A stretch of 64,000 bases of DNA from Nocardioides ferulae (GTDB lineage: Bacteria > Actinomycetota > Actinomycetes > Propionibacteriales > Nocardioidaceae), in NCBI RefSeq assembly GCF_003660455.1, contig NZ_QZVR01000029.1:1-64000 (forward strand), written 5' to 3'. Below the pieces are notes generated by a model. The model did no database searches, had not been told where the DNA came from, and saw nothing but the letters and a program-made list of their open reading frames with translations. Shown one piece after another: positions 17,408 through 24,839 of this stretch. The translations under genes were made by a program, and so were the position numbers. Position 1 is the stretch's first letter; every line of letters starts with the position of its first letter.

Positions 17408-17752
17408 CTACAGCGGCGGCGTCGAGCGAGGTGTGCCCGGCCGCGGCCGTACCGGTGTCTGGCTCGGACTGCTGCCTGCTGGCTGGTCGTCGCCGTTGAC
17501 TGCGTCGGCTGCGTGGGGCCGACGGGCCGCGACCTTGTCGGGCTCAGGGCTCATCAGGTCGTTCATCGTGCAACCCAGCACATCGCACAGCACGTCGAGG
17601 TCGTCCAAGCGCATCGTGATCGGGGTGCCGGCCCACCACGATGACATCTTCCCCGCGGAGATCTCGAGGCCGGCTTCGGCGAGCATCCGGCGCAGCTCGG
17701 CGGACTTCCAGATCCCTCGCTCGGCGGCACGCAGCCGCAGATTCCACTGCAT
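17408..17752 (-). CDS. Cro/C1-type helix-turn-helix protein
   Basis: A 114-residue protein with an HTH in residues about 15-68 (KSAELRRMLAEAGLEISAGK, then LDDLDVLCDVLGCTMNDLM, the usual XRE ending). A disordered Pro/Ser/Arg-rich tail follows. It sits between the tyrosine recombinase and the zinc-ribbon protein in one operon, where it could regulate the trio or act as the small third recombination factor, like TnpC of Tn554. Start ATG 17752. Confidence 0.75.
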   Translation of the reverse strand: MQWNLRLRAAERGIWKSAELRRMLAEAGLEISAGKMSSWWAGTPITMRLDDLDVLCDVLGCTMNDLMSPEPDKVAARRPHAADAVNGDDQPAGSSPSQTPVRPRPGTPRSTPPL

Positions 17753-17798
17753 CTGCTTCCTCTCTTTCCTCGGTGCTTCTTCGGGCTTGTCGGCCGGG

Positions 17799-18899
17799 TC
17801 AGGGTGTCGGTGGTCCGGTCAGGCGTCGCTGGCCGAAGCGGTTCTCGAGTCGTTCGTTGGCCTGGTCCCAGGCCTGCTGGATGTGGTCGCTGCGCACGTG
17901 GATGTAGCCCGAGGTCGTCGCCAGCCACAGGTGGCCCAGGAGTTCCTGGATGGCCTTGAGGTCCATCCCCGCCTCGTACAACGAGGACGCGCAGTAGTGC
18001 CGCAGAACGTGCGGTGTCATCCGGCCCGACCAGGCTGGGAGCCACTGGTCGACCTGGCTGTTGAGTGTCCTGCGGAGGACGTCGGCACGGGCGCGACGGC
18101 AGCGCCCGAGCTCGTGGTCGAGTCGTTCGGAGGGCAGCAACGGCGCGTCGGGGTCTGCCCAGTCAGCGCCGTACTGCGGGCGGACCTCGGCCAGCCACCA
18201 TTCAATGAGTTGGTCGGCGCCGTTGATGGCTGGGATCAGGCGCGGCTTGGGTCCGCGGCCGCGGCTGCCCTTGCCGAAGCGGACGTGCAGCTTGCCGCAT
18301 CCGCCGAGGTCGGGCCGCCAGTCGCGGATGTCGAGCATCACGGACTCATTGATCCGCAACCCGAGTCGACGCCACAGCGAGGCTGCGAAGTAGTCCCGAG
18401 CAGCCGGGAGGTACTTCCGAGCGTGCGGGACCGACTCACGCCACCCGGTGAAGAGCGCGTCGACCTCCTGATCCGACGGCGGCACCCGAACATTCCCCAG
18501 GGAGGTGCCGGACTGGCGGTTGTACTCGTCGATCGGCTGCTCAACCTGGACTCCGGTCGCGCGGCGGATGTCTCCGGCGTAGCGGTCGATGACGAACTCG
18601 TAGAAAACCGACAGCGTGCCCGCCTTGCCGGCACGCGTGGACACGCTGCGTCCCAGCCGCCGCTGCTCGGCAAGGAACTGGTCAGCGTGCTGAGGCGTCG
18701 CTGCCCACAGCGGGCCGGTCATCGATCGGGCGAACTCGATAACGATGGCGCGGCTGTTGCGAATGTGTCCGTCGCTCAGACCCGCGGCCACCATCGCCAG
18801 CGCGTACTGGTCGACCAGCTCTTGCTCGAAGTCCTCGACTTCCTGCGGCGTCGCGAGGACATACACGGCCGCACCGCCTGGCAGGACGCGCAGGCTCAT
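17799..18899 (-). CDS. Tyrosine recombinase (first gene of the trio)
   Basis: A 366-residue integrase. The N-terminal SAM-like core-binding domain (about 20-120) is followed by a catalytic domain with Arg in GLRINESVML, the box HVLRHYCASSL, GH in LLGHLWLATT and the nucleophile Tyr in SGYIHVRSD. All the catalytic boxes appear intact, so it should be active. The ATG 18899 start overlaps, by TGATG, the end of a 9-codon mini-frame that starts at 18928 and may couple or regulate translation. It heads the minus-strand operon. Confidence 0.9.
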   Translation of the reverse strand: MSLRVLPGGAAVYVLATPQEVEDFEQELVDQYALAMVAAGLSDGHIRNSRAIVIEFARSMTGPLWAATPQHADQFLAEQRRLGRSVSTRAGKAGTLSVFYEFVIDRYAGDIRRATGVQVEQPIDEYNRQSGTSLGNVRVPPSDQEVDALFTGWRESVPHARKYLPAARDYFAASLWRRLGLRINESVMLDIRDWRPDLGGCGKLHVRFGKGSRGRGPKPRLIPAINGADQLIEWWLAEVRPQYGADWADPDAPLLPSERLDHELGRCRRARADVLRRTLNSQVDQWLPAWSGRMTPHVLRHYCASSLYEAGMDLKAIQELLGHLWLATTSGYIHVRSDHIQQAWDQANERLENRFGQRRLTGPPTP

Positions 18900-18967
18900 C
18901 AGGAACTCAGTTCGTCAATGTCGGCCATGCGCCGAGGATACGTCTAAACCGTCAGGAAAGGCGACCG

Positions 18968-19120
18968 ATGATCAATGAATCGTCTCAATCTCAGGAACCC
19001 GCACCACCTGCGCGAACGCGGATTCCATCCCCAGAACCGCAGAGCGAACCGCCATGCATAGAGACAACGGCACCGTCCGGACACCTCGCTGGTGAGGCAA
19101 CGACGGACGGAGGCCTGTGA
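18968..19120 (+). CDS. Small Pro/Glu-rich leader-like protein before the ArdC gene
   Basis: A 50-codon frame starts at ATG 18968 after a strong ribosome site (AGGAAAGG, 7 bases upstream) and stops at 19118-19120, overlapping GTG 19117 of the next gene by GTGA. The product is P/E/S-rich and likely disordered. The good ribosome site and coupling argue that it is translated. It may be a true small protein or the 3' remnant of a longer gene cut by the transposon. Confidence 0.45.
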   Translation: MINESSQSQEPAPPARTRIPSPEPQSEPPCIETTAPSGHLAGEATTDGGL

Positions 19121-20181
19121 TGCGGACGCAGACACGAGATGTCGAGGCGCGTGAAGCGAAGCTCGACGCACTCCACCAGAAGCTCACGGACTCAGTCAGC
19201 GCACTGGTAACGGGCGAGGACTGGCGCCGCGCGCTGGAGTTCGCGGCACGGTTCCGGTCCCGGTCGTTCAACAACACGCTCCTGATCTACAGCCAGCACA
19301 ACGCGGCGTACCAAGAGGGCAGAGTGCCCAGCCCGGTCCCGACGTACGTCGCCGGCTTCAAGCAGTGGCTCAGCCTCAACCGCCATGTCATGAAGGGCCA
19401 GGGCGGATACGCGATCTTGGCGCCAGTCACGGCTCGCTTCGCTTCCGCCAGCCCGGAGAACCCGGAGTCCTGGCGGCGGCTCGCGCGGGGCGAGAAACCA
19501 AAGTGGGGCGAATCCGTTCGATCTCGGCTGGTCGGGCTCAAGCCCGCGCACGTCTGGGACATCTGCCAAACCGAGGGAGATCCGATCCCCGAGCCTCTGC
19601 GGCCCGCGCTCCTACAGGGCCAGGCACCCGACGGCCTCTGGGACGGTCTCGCCGACCAGATCGTTGCCGCCGGCTTCGAGCTCCGACTGGTGTCGAGCTC
19701 CCGGTCGATCGGCGGCGCGAACGGCCTCACCGACTACCTGACCCATGAGGTGTCGGTCCGGATGGACATGGACGACGCCGCCCAGGTGAAGACGCTGGCC
19801 CACGAACTCGGCCACGTGTTGCTCCACGGACCCGACAACATCGATGCAGTCATGCACCGCGGCGTGGCGGAGGTGGAAGCCGAGTCGGTCGCTCTCATGG
19901 TCGGCGCTGCGCACGGACTCGACACGTCGAGCTACACGGTCCCTTACGTGTCGACCTGGGCCAGCGATGTCCCGGGCAAGTCTCCGGTCGAGGTCGTTCA
20001 AGCCACCGCGGACAGGGTGCGGGCCGCATCGCTGAAGATCCTCGAGAACCTCCCGACGGCCAAGATCGGCGACGGCACGCCACCTGGCCTCGACAGAGAT
20101 TCCATCGGCGCCCAGCGAGGAACCACGGCAGTCGACGCGCCAGCCGCTCGACGCCAGACGAGCGAAGCACTGGGGATCTAG
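19117..20181 (+). CDS. ArdC-like antirestriction protein with ImmA/IrrE-type metalloprotease domain
   Basis: A 354-residue protein. Residues about 10-110 form the ArdC N-terminal ssDNA-binding domain (FAARFRSRSFNNTLLIYSQ, VPTYVAGFKQWLSLNRHV, KGQGGYAIL). Residues about 165-275 form a zinc protease-like domain with His229-Glu230-x-x-His233 (LAHELGHVLLH) and a downstream EAESVALMVG ligand helix. ArdC-type proteins protect incoming single-stranded DNA from host restriction during conjugation. Start GTG 19117, with ATG 19120 as alternative. It lies upstream of the coupling-protein gene, as expected for an early-entry gene. Confidence 0.85.
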   Translation: MMRTQTRDVEAREAKLDALHQKLTDSVSALVTGEDWRRALEFAARFRSRSFNNTLLIYSQHNAAYQEGRVPSPVPTYVAGFKQWLSLNRHVMKGQGGYAILAPVTARFASASPENPESWRRLARGEKPKWGESVRSRLVGLKPAHVWDICQTEGDPIPEPLRPALLQGQAPDGLWDGLADQIVAAGFELRLVSSSRSIGGANGLTDYLTHEVSVRMDMDDAAQVKTLAHELGHVLLHGPDNIDAVMHRGVAEVEAESVALMVGAAHGLDTSSYTVPYVSTWASDVPGKSPVEVVQATADRVRAASLKILENLPTAKIGDGTPPGLDRDSIGAQRGTTAVDAPAARRQTSEALGI

Positions 20182-20183
20182 CG

Positions 20184-20672
20184 ATGTTGAACAGCACAAC
20201 GCCGTACCGGCGCGACGAGAACGCGACCCTGCGCGTGCCCGTCGTCATGCCGCTCGTTGAGGTCACCGTTGACGACCGAGGCCATCTTGACGTCCGCCTC
20301 GACCGGGAGCCCTACTCCCCCGACGGCGCCCTCCACCGCAACGACCTTAAGTCGACACTCGAGTCAATCGCGAACGACCTCGGAACCCCGCTGCGCGTCG
20401 AAGTCCACGAAACCGACGGCTCCGCCTTCACCGACATCGTCACGCCAACAAGGCCACCAGAGCGCACGGCGCCGCCGAAGCGCCCGGCCCGAAAGCAGAG
20501 CGAGCAGCCGTTTCTGCCGGACGAGGAGGTCTCTGTCGCCGTCGTTGTCGCCCGGCAGCGCGGCGACGCAGGCGATGCCCCTCGAATTCCGCCGGCGCTC
20601 CTGGTAGCCCACCGAGGCGATGTCGTTCTGGTTGGTCGTACATCCGGTGCGATCAGGGTCCTCGGCGAATGA
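20184..20672 (+). CDS. Hypothetical protein before the coupling protein
   Basis: A 162-residue soluble protein. Residues 22-85 look like an alpha-beta domain (MPLVEVTVDDRGHLDVRLDR, then DLGTPLRVEVHETDG). A basic Pro/Lys-rich linker follows, then a short beta-rich end (VAHRGDVVLVGRTSGAIRVL). It begins 2 bases after the ArdC gene and overlaps the coupling-protein start by 4 bases, so it belongs to the transfer operon. Family not recognised. Confidence 0.65.
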   Translation: MLNSTTPYRRDENATLRVPVVMPLVEVTVDDRGHLDVRLDREPYSPDGALHRNDLKSTLESIANDLGTPLRVEVHETDGSAFTDIVTPTRPPERTAPPKRPARKQSEQPFLPDEEVSVAVVVARQRGDAGDAPRIPPALLVAHRGDVVLVGRTSGAIRVLGE

Positions 20673-22432
20673 ACACCCACAGCCAGTCGGTCGACAACGA
20701 CTTGGTCAACCTCGGGCTGATCGCGATCGCCTTCACAGGTCTGCTCGCCGCCATCCTGCGACTTGCGGGAACGCTGGCCGCCTGGGTGACGGGCGCCGAC
20801 CAGCCGATTCGTGGCTGGAGTTCCGGCCTCCGAGTGCTCGCGGACCCCAGATCTCCTGGCGTGGCGCTCGGCACTCCAGAGCTCTCAGCTTGGGCGTACT
20901 GGGGCGTCATGGCGCTGCTGATCGCCGCGGTCGTAGGAACCGCCTGGGTGGCATGGCGCAGAGTGAGCCGATTTCAGTCCCGCAACCGGCGGGACCCGCA
21001 CCGTCTGGCCGGTGTTGCTTCCCACCACGACGTCCGCGCGACCGCCTCGCGCAAGGCGTTGCTCAGTCGCGGGCGGACACTCCGTCCGTCTCTACCGCAC
21101 CCATCGGCGGCCGATGTCGGGTACCTGCTCGGGCGCGCCCGCGGCACCGAGGTCTGGGCGTCCGTCGAAGACTCAGTGCTCCTGCTCGGCCCGCCACGTT
21201 CGGGGAAGGGCCTGCACCTGGTCATCAACTCGATCCTCGACGCCCCCGGCGCGGTCATCACGACCGCCACTCGCCCCGACAACATCGCTGCGACCATCTC
21301 CGCCCGCCGCGCTCGCGGACCGGTCGCAGTGTTCGACCCGCAACGGTTGGCCGACGGTCTTCCTGCAGGGCTGCGGTGGTCCCCTGTGCGCGGATGCGAG
21401 GACCCACTCACCGCGATGATCCGGGCAACAGGGCTCGCCTCGGCCACGGGCCTTTCTACCGGCGGAGTTGAGTCCGGCGGCTTCTGGGAGGGCAAGACGC
21501 GGACGGCGCTGCAGTCGCTCCTTCACGCGGCGGCGCTTGACCGACGCAGCCCCGCCGAACTGTTCGCATGGACACTCTCCCCGTCGGCCGCAGCGGACGC
21601 GGTCGCCATCCTGAGCAGCCACAGGGACGCCGCCCCCGGATGGGCCGATTCGCTCGAGTCGATGATCCACTCCGACCCACGAACACGGGATTCGATCTGG
21701 ATGGGAGTATCGCTCGCGCTCTCATGTCTCGCGGACCCGAGGGTCCTCGACGCCGTCTCCCCCGGCCCCGGCGAGGAGTTCGATCCGAGCGAGTTCTTGA
21801 CCAGCAACGGCACGCTCTACTTGCTCGCAACCGGCGCGGGCGCCGGCGCGTCGTGGTCTCTCGTCGCGGCGTTCGTCGAGGACCTCGTCGAAACAGCTCG
21901 GCACCTCGCCGCCGCCTCACCTGGGGCGCGGCTCGACCCGCCCCTGCTGATGGCGCTCGACGAGATCGGCAACCTCTCGCCACTCCCCTCCCTGCCAGTG
22001 CTCATGGCAGAGGGCGGCGGCACCGGGATCACGACAATGCCCGTGCTGCAGTCGCTCTCGCAGGCAAGAGACAAGTGGGGTGACCACGCTGCGGGCGCGA
22101 TCTGGGACGCGTCGATCGTGAAAGTCGTCCTCGGCGGCACCTCGGCGGCACGCGACCTCCAGGATCTGTCATCCCTGATCGGCGAGCGCGACGAACGCAC
22201 CGACACGATCTCTGTTGGCGATTACGGCTCCCGCTCCCTACAGCGATCGATGAGGCGCGTCCCGGTCATGCCGCCCGAGGTGATCCGAACGCTGCCGTTC
22301 GGCACCGCGCTCGTGCTGCTCCGCAGTGCGCCGCCGATCGTGACGGACCTGCGGCCGTGGACGAAGCGTCGCGATGCTGATGCGCTCTCCGCGGACCGTT
22401 CCTCGATCGAGGCTGCGCTCCGTCGCCGATGA
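20669..22432 (+). CDS. Type IV coupling protein (TraD/TraG/VirD4-like ATPase)
   Basis: A 587-residue membrane ATPase. Two N-terminal transmembrane helices (about 14-40 and 75-97) precede the motor domain, with Walker A at 174-181 (GPPRSGKG) and Walker B at Asp431-Glu432 (LLMALDEIGN). A TraM-recognition-type region follows (GGTGITTMPVLQSLSQARDK, then LGGTSAARDLQDLS). Coupling proteins bring the relaxase-DNA complex to the channel and pump DNA. It ends 31 bases before the convergent defence-type operon, so it is the last gene of this operon segment. Confidence 0.93.
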   Translation: MNTHSQSVDNDLVNLGLIAIAFTGLLAAILRLAGTLAAWVTGADQPIRGWSSGLRVLADPRSPGVALGTPELSAWAYWGVMALLIAAVVGTAWVAWRRVSRFQSRNRRDPHRLAGVASHHDVRATASRKALLSRGRTLRPSLPHPSAADVGYLLGRARGTEVWASVEDSVLLLGPPRSGKGLHLVINSILDAPGAVITTATRPDNIAATISARRARGPVAVFDPQRLADGLPAGLRWSPVRGCEDPLTAMIRATGLASATGLSTGGVESGGFWEGKTRTALQSLLHAAALDRRSPAELFAWTLSPSAAADAVAILSSHRDAAPGWADSLESMIHSDPRTRDSIWMGVSLALSCLADPRVLDAVSPGPGEEFDPSEFLTSNGTLYLLATGAGAGASWSLVAAFVEDLVETARHLAAASPGARLDPPLLMALDEIGNLSPLPSLPVLMAEGGGTGITTMPVLQSLSQARDKWGDHAAGAIWDASIVKVVLGGTSAARDLQDLSSLIGERDERTDTISVGDYGSRSLQRSMRRVPVMPPEVIRTLPFGTALVLLRSAPPIVTDLRPWTKRRDADALSADRSSIEAALRRR

Positions 22433-22463
22433 AGCACCACGCCACGACGAGGCGATTGAGAGA

Positions 22464-24839
22464 TCACAACTCCGCGGCAACCAGTGCCTTCACAAGCCGC
22501 GTGCAGAGTTGGACACGGTCCTCGCAATCCACGAGCCGAATGCCATCTGCGTTCTGTTCAACCGGGACCTTCCACGCATCAAGCGCAAGGCCGGCGCTCA
22601 CTACCGCTTGCCGGATTCTCGCCTCAAGATCCTTATCATCCGTCCGCAGCACAAGTTCGAGCGCGTCGTCGTTGCAGCGAACCTCGACCGAGGACCGCTT
22701 CAGAGTGAGCCCAGGGTTGTCACGGCCTTGCCGGGCCTCTGGCTGCCACCAGGTGGGAGGATCGGCATAGGCCCCAAGGGCGCCATCCACCCAAGCCGCG
22801 TGCAACATTGCGTCGGTGTACGACGCGCCATAGTGATCGCCATGCAGGATTCGAAGTTGGCCGTAGCTGAAGCCTGACGCGGCATCGTAATGGCCGTTGT
22901 AGTACCCGTTGCCCTCTGCGCTCCGGGCTCCCGGATAGCGCACGAGGTAATACTGCCAGTCATAGAAGTTGCGGGACTCCCGTTCGGCAAGCCAAGCGTC
23001 GCAGACTTCTTGGAGGAGGTCCTCTGCCGTGCTATCCGGACTGTCTGCAGCCCGGTGGGCGACGTCGTCCAGCAGGAGCATCAGGGGACCTCTGATGTTG
23101 TCCAGTGCTGCTCGCGTGCCGGTCGTCAGCAGGTCGGTCCACGAGTCACTCTTCTTGGAGCTACCCAGTTGGCGCTTCTGCCCATCCCAACCCACGTCGC
23201 GGGAGTAGTCACCCTTCGTTAGCAACGCCGCCGCGAGCAGATCGCGCAGCTCGGGGTCACTGACTGCCCCGAATGCGTTCGCGCGGGAGGACACCTTTTC
23301 TGCGTCGAGGTCGAACGCCATGATTCGTCCTCTAACCAGTGGGTCGTCCTCAAGCTGGTGGACCGCGGCCTGAATTGCGGGCTCCGCCGCGAGGCATTCC
23401 CACTTGTGAATCTCGTCGGCCACCCATGCCTCACGGAACCCAGGCTGATCGGGGAACTCTCCGCTGACAATGAGCGTCTCGGTCGATGCGACGTAGCTCG
23501 ACATGCGCTCGCGATCGAGGAAGGCAGCTGAGACATTGCGAAGCGATCGCAGTCGCATCGAGACGTCTTCGGCGGTGGTGGCGCTGCTGCCTTGCCGGGC
23601 GAGCAGAACCGCGAAGAGCAGCAACGTCTCCTGTAGCGAGAACTCCGCGCCGTACGTGGAGATGCATGAACCGAATAGATCGGAGGTTGCGGAGAACAGC
23701 GGGAGTGGGCCGTCGCCGACGCCTCCCGCCTTGAAGAGTTGCTCCAACTCGGCACGGGGATCGGTGTTCACCCACGTGTCGAACGCATGGAAGAAGAAGT
23801 CGCGGTTTCGCTCGGCGTTCGGATTCGCGGCGTCTGCGAAGGCGAGCTCCGCTCGCTTCTCGATCGGCCAGGTGCGTCGCGTGGCTTTGTCATGCCATTT
23901 GCGCTCCGGGGCCGCATCGCGCCATTCGCAGATGTCGATGATGAACGTCAGGTACCGCTCGAACTCGTCGTCCGTCTTGAAGTCGCCGCCGTTTCGCCGT
24001 TCGTACTGCCAGAGGGTGTCGGCCCACGACCCATCCATGCTGTCGACGAGGTGCTTGTGCCTCCCAGGATCGACAGACTTCATGATGCTTTCGAAGTCAG
24101 CCTTGAAAACCTCGAAGGTGGTGAGCGGCTTCCCCCGGGAGTTCATCTTGATGTAGAGGTCCTCACCAAGGTCGGCATCGACGACCGGGAGGAAGAGAAA
24201 CCAGATCGCACCATCGGCATCTTCAGACGTCCGCTGGGAGAGCCGACTCCAGAGGGCACGGAAGTCTGTCGTGGCCGGCCGCAACCGGTCATGGATTGCG
24301 TCCAGCATCACGAGCATGGAAGTGATCGTTGGGTCTTGCCGCCAGGGGTAGACGTACCAAGGCTGATCCGTGATCCAAAGGGATGGGGTCGCCGCATCGG
24401 TCGGATACGGGTTCTCCGCTAGCGCGGTGCAGAAGTCGCGCGCCGTTGGCCTTGTGGCATAAGAGAAGGCCGCCTCGTTCGGGTTGAAGTGCAGCCAAGG
24501 CAGGTTCGGCTGCAGCTCCTCCGCCAGCGAGGCGATGTACCAGTGCAGGAGAAATAAGGTCGTGAGGCGCTGCTGCCCGTCCAGCGGGCGGAGCACGCCG
24601 TCCTTGACATCGCCATAGATGAAGTCGAGCCCCATGCTCCGGTCGGACGTGAGTGCGTCGACGATGGCGTCAACGAAACGATCGCGGATTGTGCTTGTCT
24701 CGTCGTCACGCCTGCCCTGCGCGAAGTCACGCTGAATGATCGGGATCTCGATCGCATGGATCGGCGGCCGGACCTGATCCGGCTGATCGAACAGGCCAAG
24801 GAAAGTGGTCTTGTAGCCCGACGTGGGATGGTCGGTCAT
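22464..24839 (-). CDS. DUF262 domain protein (second of pair, no HNH seen)
   Basis: A 791-residue protein. The N-terminal DUF262 (ParB-like nuclease/NTPase fold) shows IPIIQRDFAQGR (32-43) and LRPLDGQQRLTTLFLL (83-98). A later DLYIKMNSRGKPLTTFEVFK is the family's NSRG motif. The C-terminal about 350 residues are not recognised and carry no DUF1524 HNH. DUF262 proteins such as GmrS and SspE sense modified DNA and act in defence. Its ATG overlaps the stop of the upstream DUF262-HNH gene by 4 bases, so the two are a stoichiometric pair. Confidence 0.82.
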   Translation of the reverse strand: MTDHPTSGYKTTFLGLFDQPDQVRPPIHAIEIPIIQRDFAQGRRDDETSTIRDRFVDAIVDALTSDRSMGLDFIYGDVKDGVLRPLDGQQRLTTLFLLHWYIASLAEELQPNLPWLHFNPNEAAFSYATRPTARDFCTALAENPYPTDAATPSLWITDQPWYVYPWRQDPTITSMLVMLDAIHDRLRPATTDFRALWSRLSQRTSEDADGAIWFLFLPVVDADLGEDLYIKMNSRGKPLTTFEVFKADFESIMKSVDPGRHKHLVDSMDGSWADTLWQYERRNGGDFKTDDEFERYLTFIIDICEWRDAAPERKWHDKATRRTWPIEKRAELAFADAANPNAERNRDFFFHAFDTWVNTDPRAELEQLFKAGGVGDGPLPLFSATSDLFGSCISTYGAEFSLQETLLLFAVLLARQGSSATTAEDVSMRLRSLRNVSAAFLDRERMSSYVASTETLIVSGEFPDQPGFREAWVADEIHKWECLAAEPAIQAAVHQLEDDPLVRGRIMAFDLDAEKVSSRANAFGAVSDPELRDLLAAALLTKGDYSRDVGWDGQKRQLGSSKKSDSWTDLLTTGTRAALDNIRGPLMLLLDDVAHRAADSPDSTAEDLLQEVCDAWLAERESRNFYDWQYYLVRYPGARSAEGNGYYNGHYDAASGFSYGQLRILHGDHYGASYTDAMLHAAWVDGALGAYADPPTWWQPEARQGRDNPGLTLKRSSVEVRCNDDALELVLRTDDKDLEARIRQAVVSAGLALDAWKVPVEQNADGIRLVDCEDRVQLCTRLVKALVAAEL

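Larger units (their letters stand above)
13401..18960 (-). mobile_element. Tn554-like transposon with three recombinase genes and three passengers
   Basis: All six genes here run on the minus strand inside an otherwise plus-strand transfer operon. The promoter-proximal half encodes a tyrosine recombinase (366 aa), a small HTH protein (114 aa) and a large recombinase-like protein (593 aa). These sizes recall TnpA, TnpC and TnpB of Tn554. The downstream half carries a DinB-transglutaminase fusion, a VOC protein and a tandem YciI protein. The ends are estimates based on imperfect inverted matches (CGCCGAGGAT at both ends, plus AAACC-TCAG-AAA). Confidence 0.55.

Noticed and set aside
12936..18947. 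A plus-strand open frame of about 2000 codons
   Set aside because: It is antisense to the six minus-strand genes of the 13.4-18.9 kb block; long open shadow frames are expected at this GC content, and it lacks protein-like domains.
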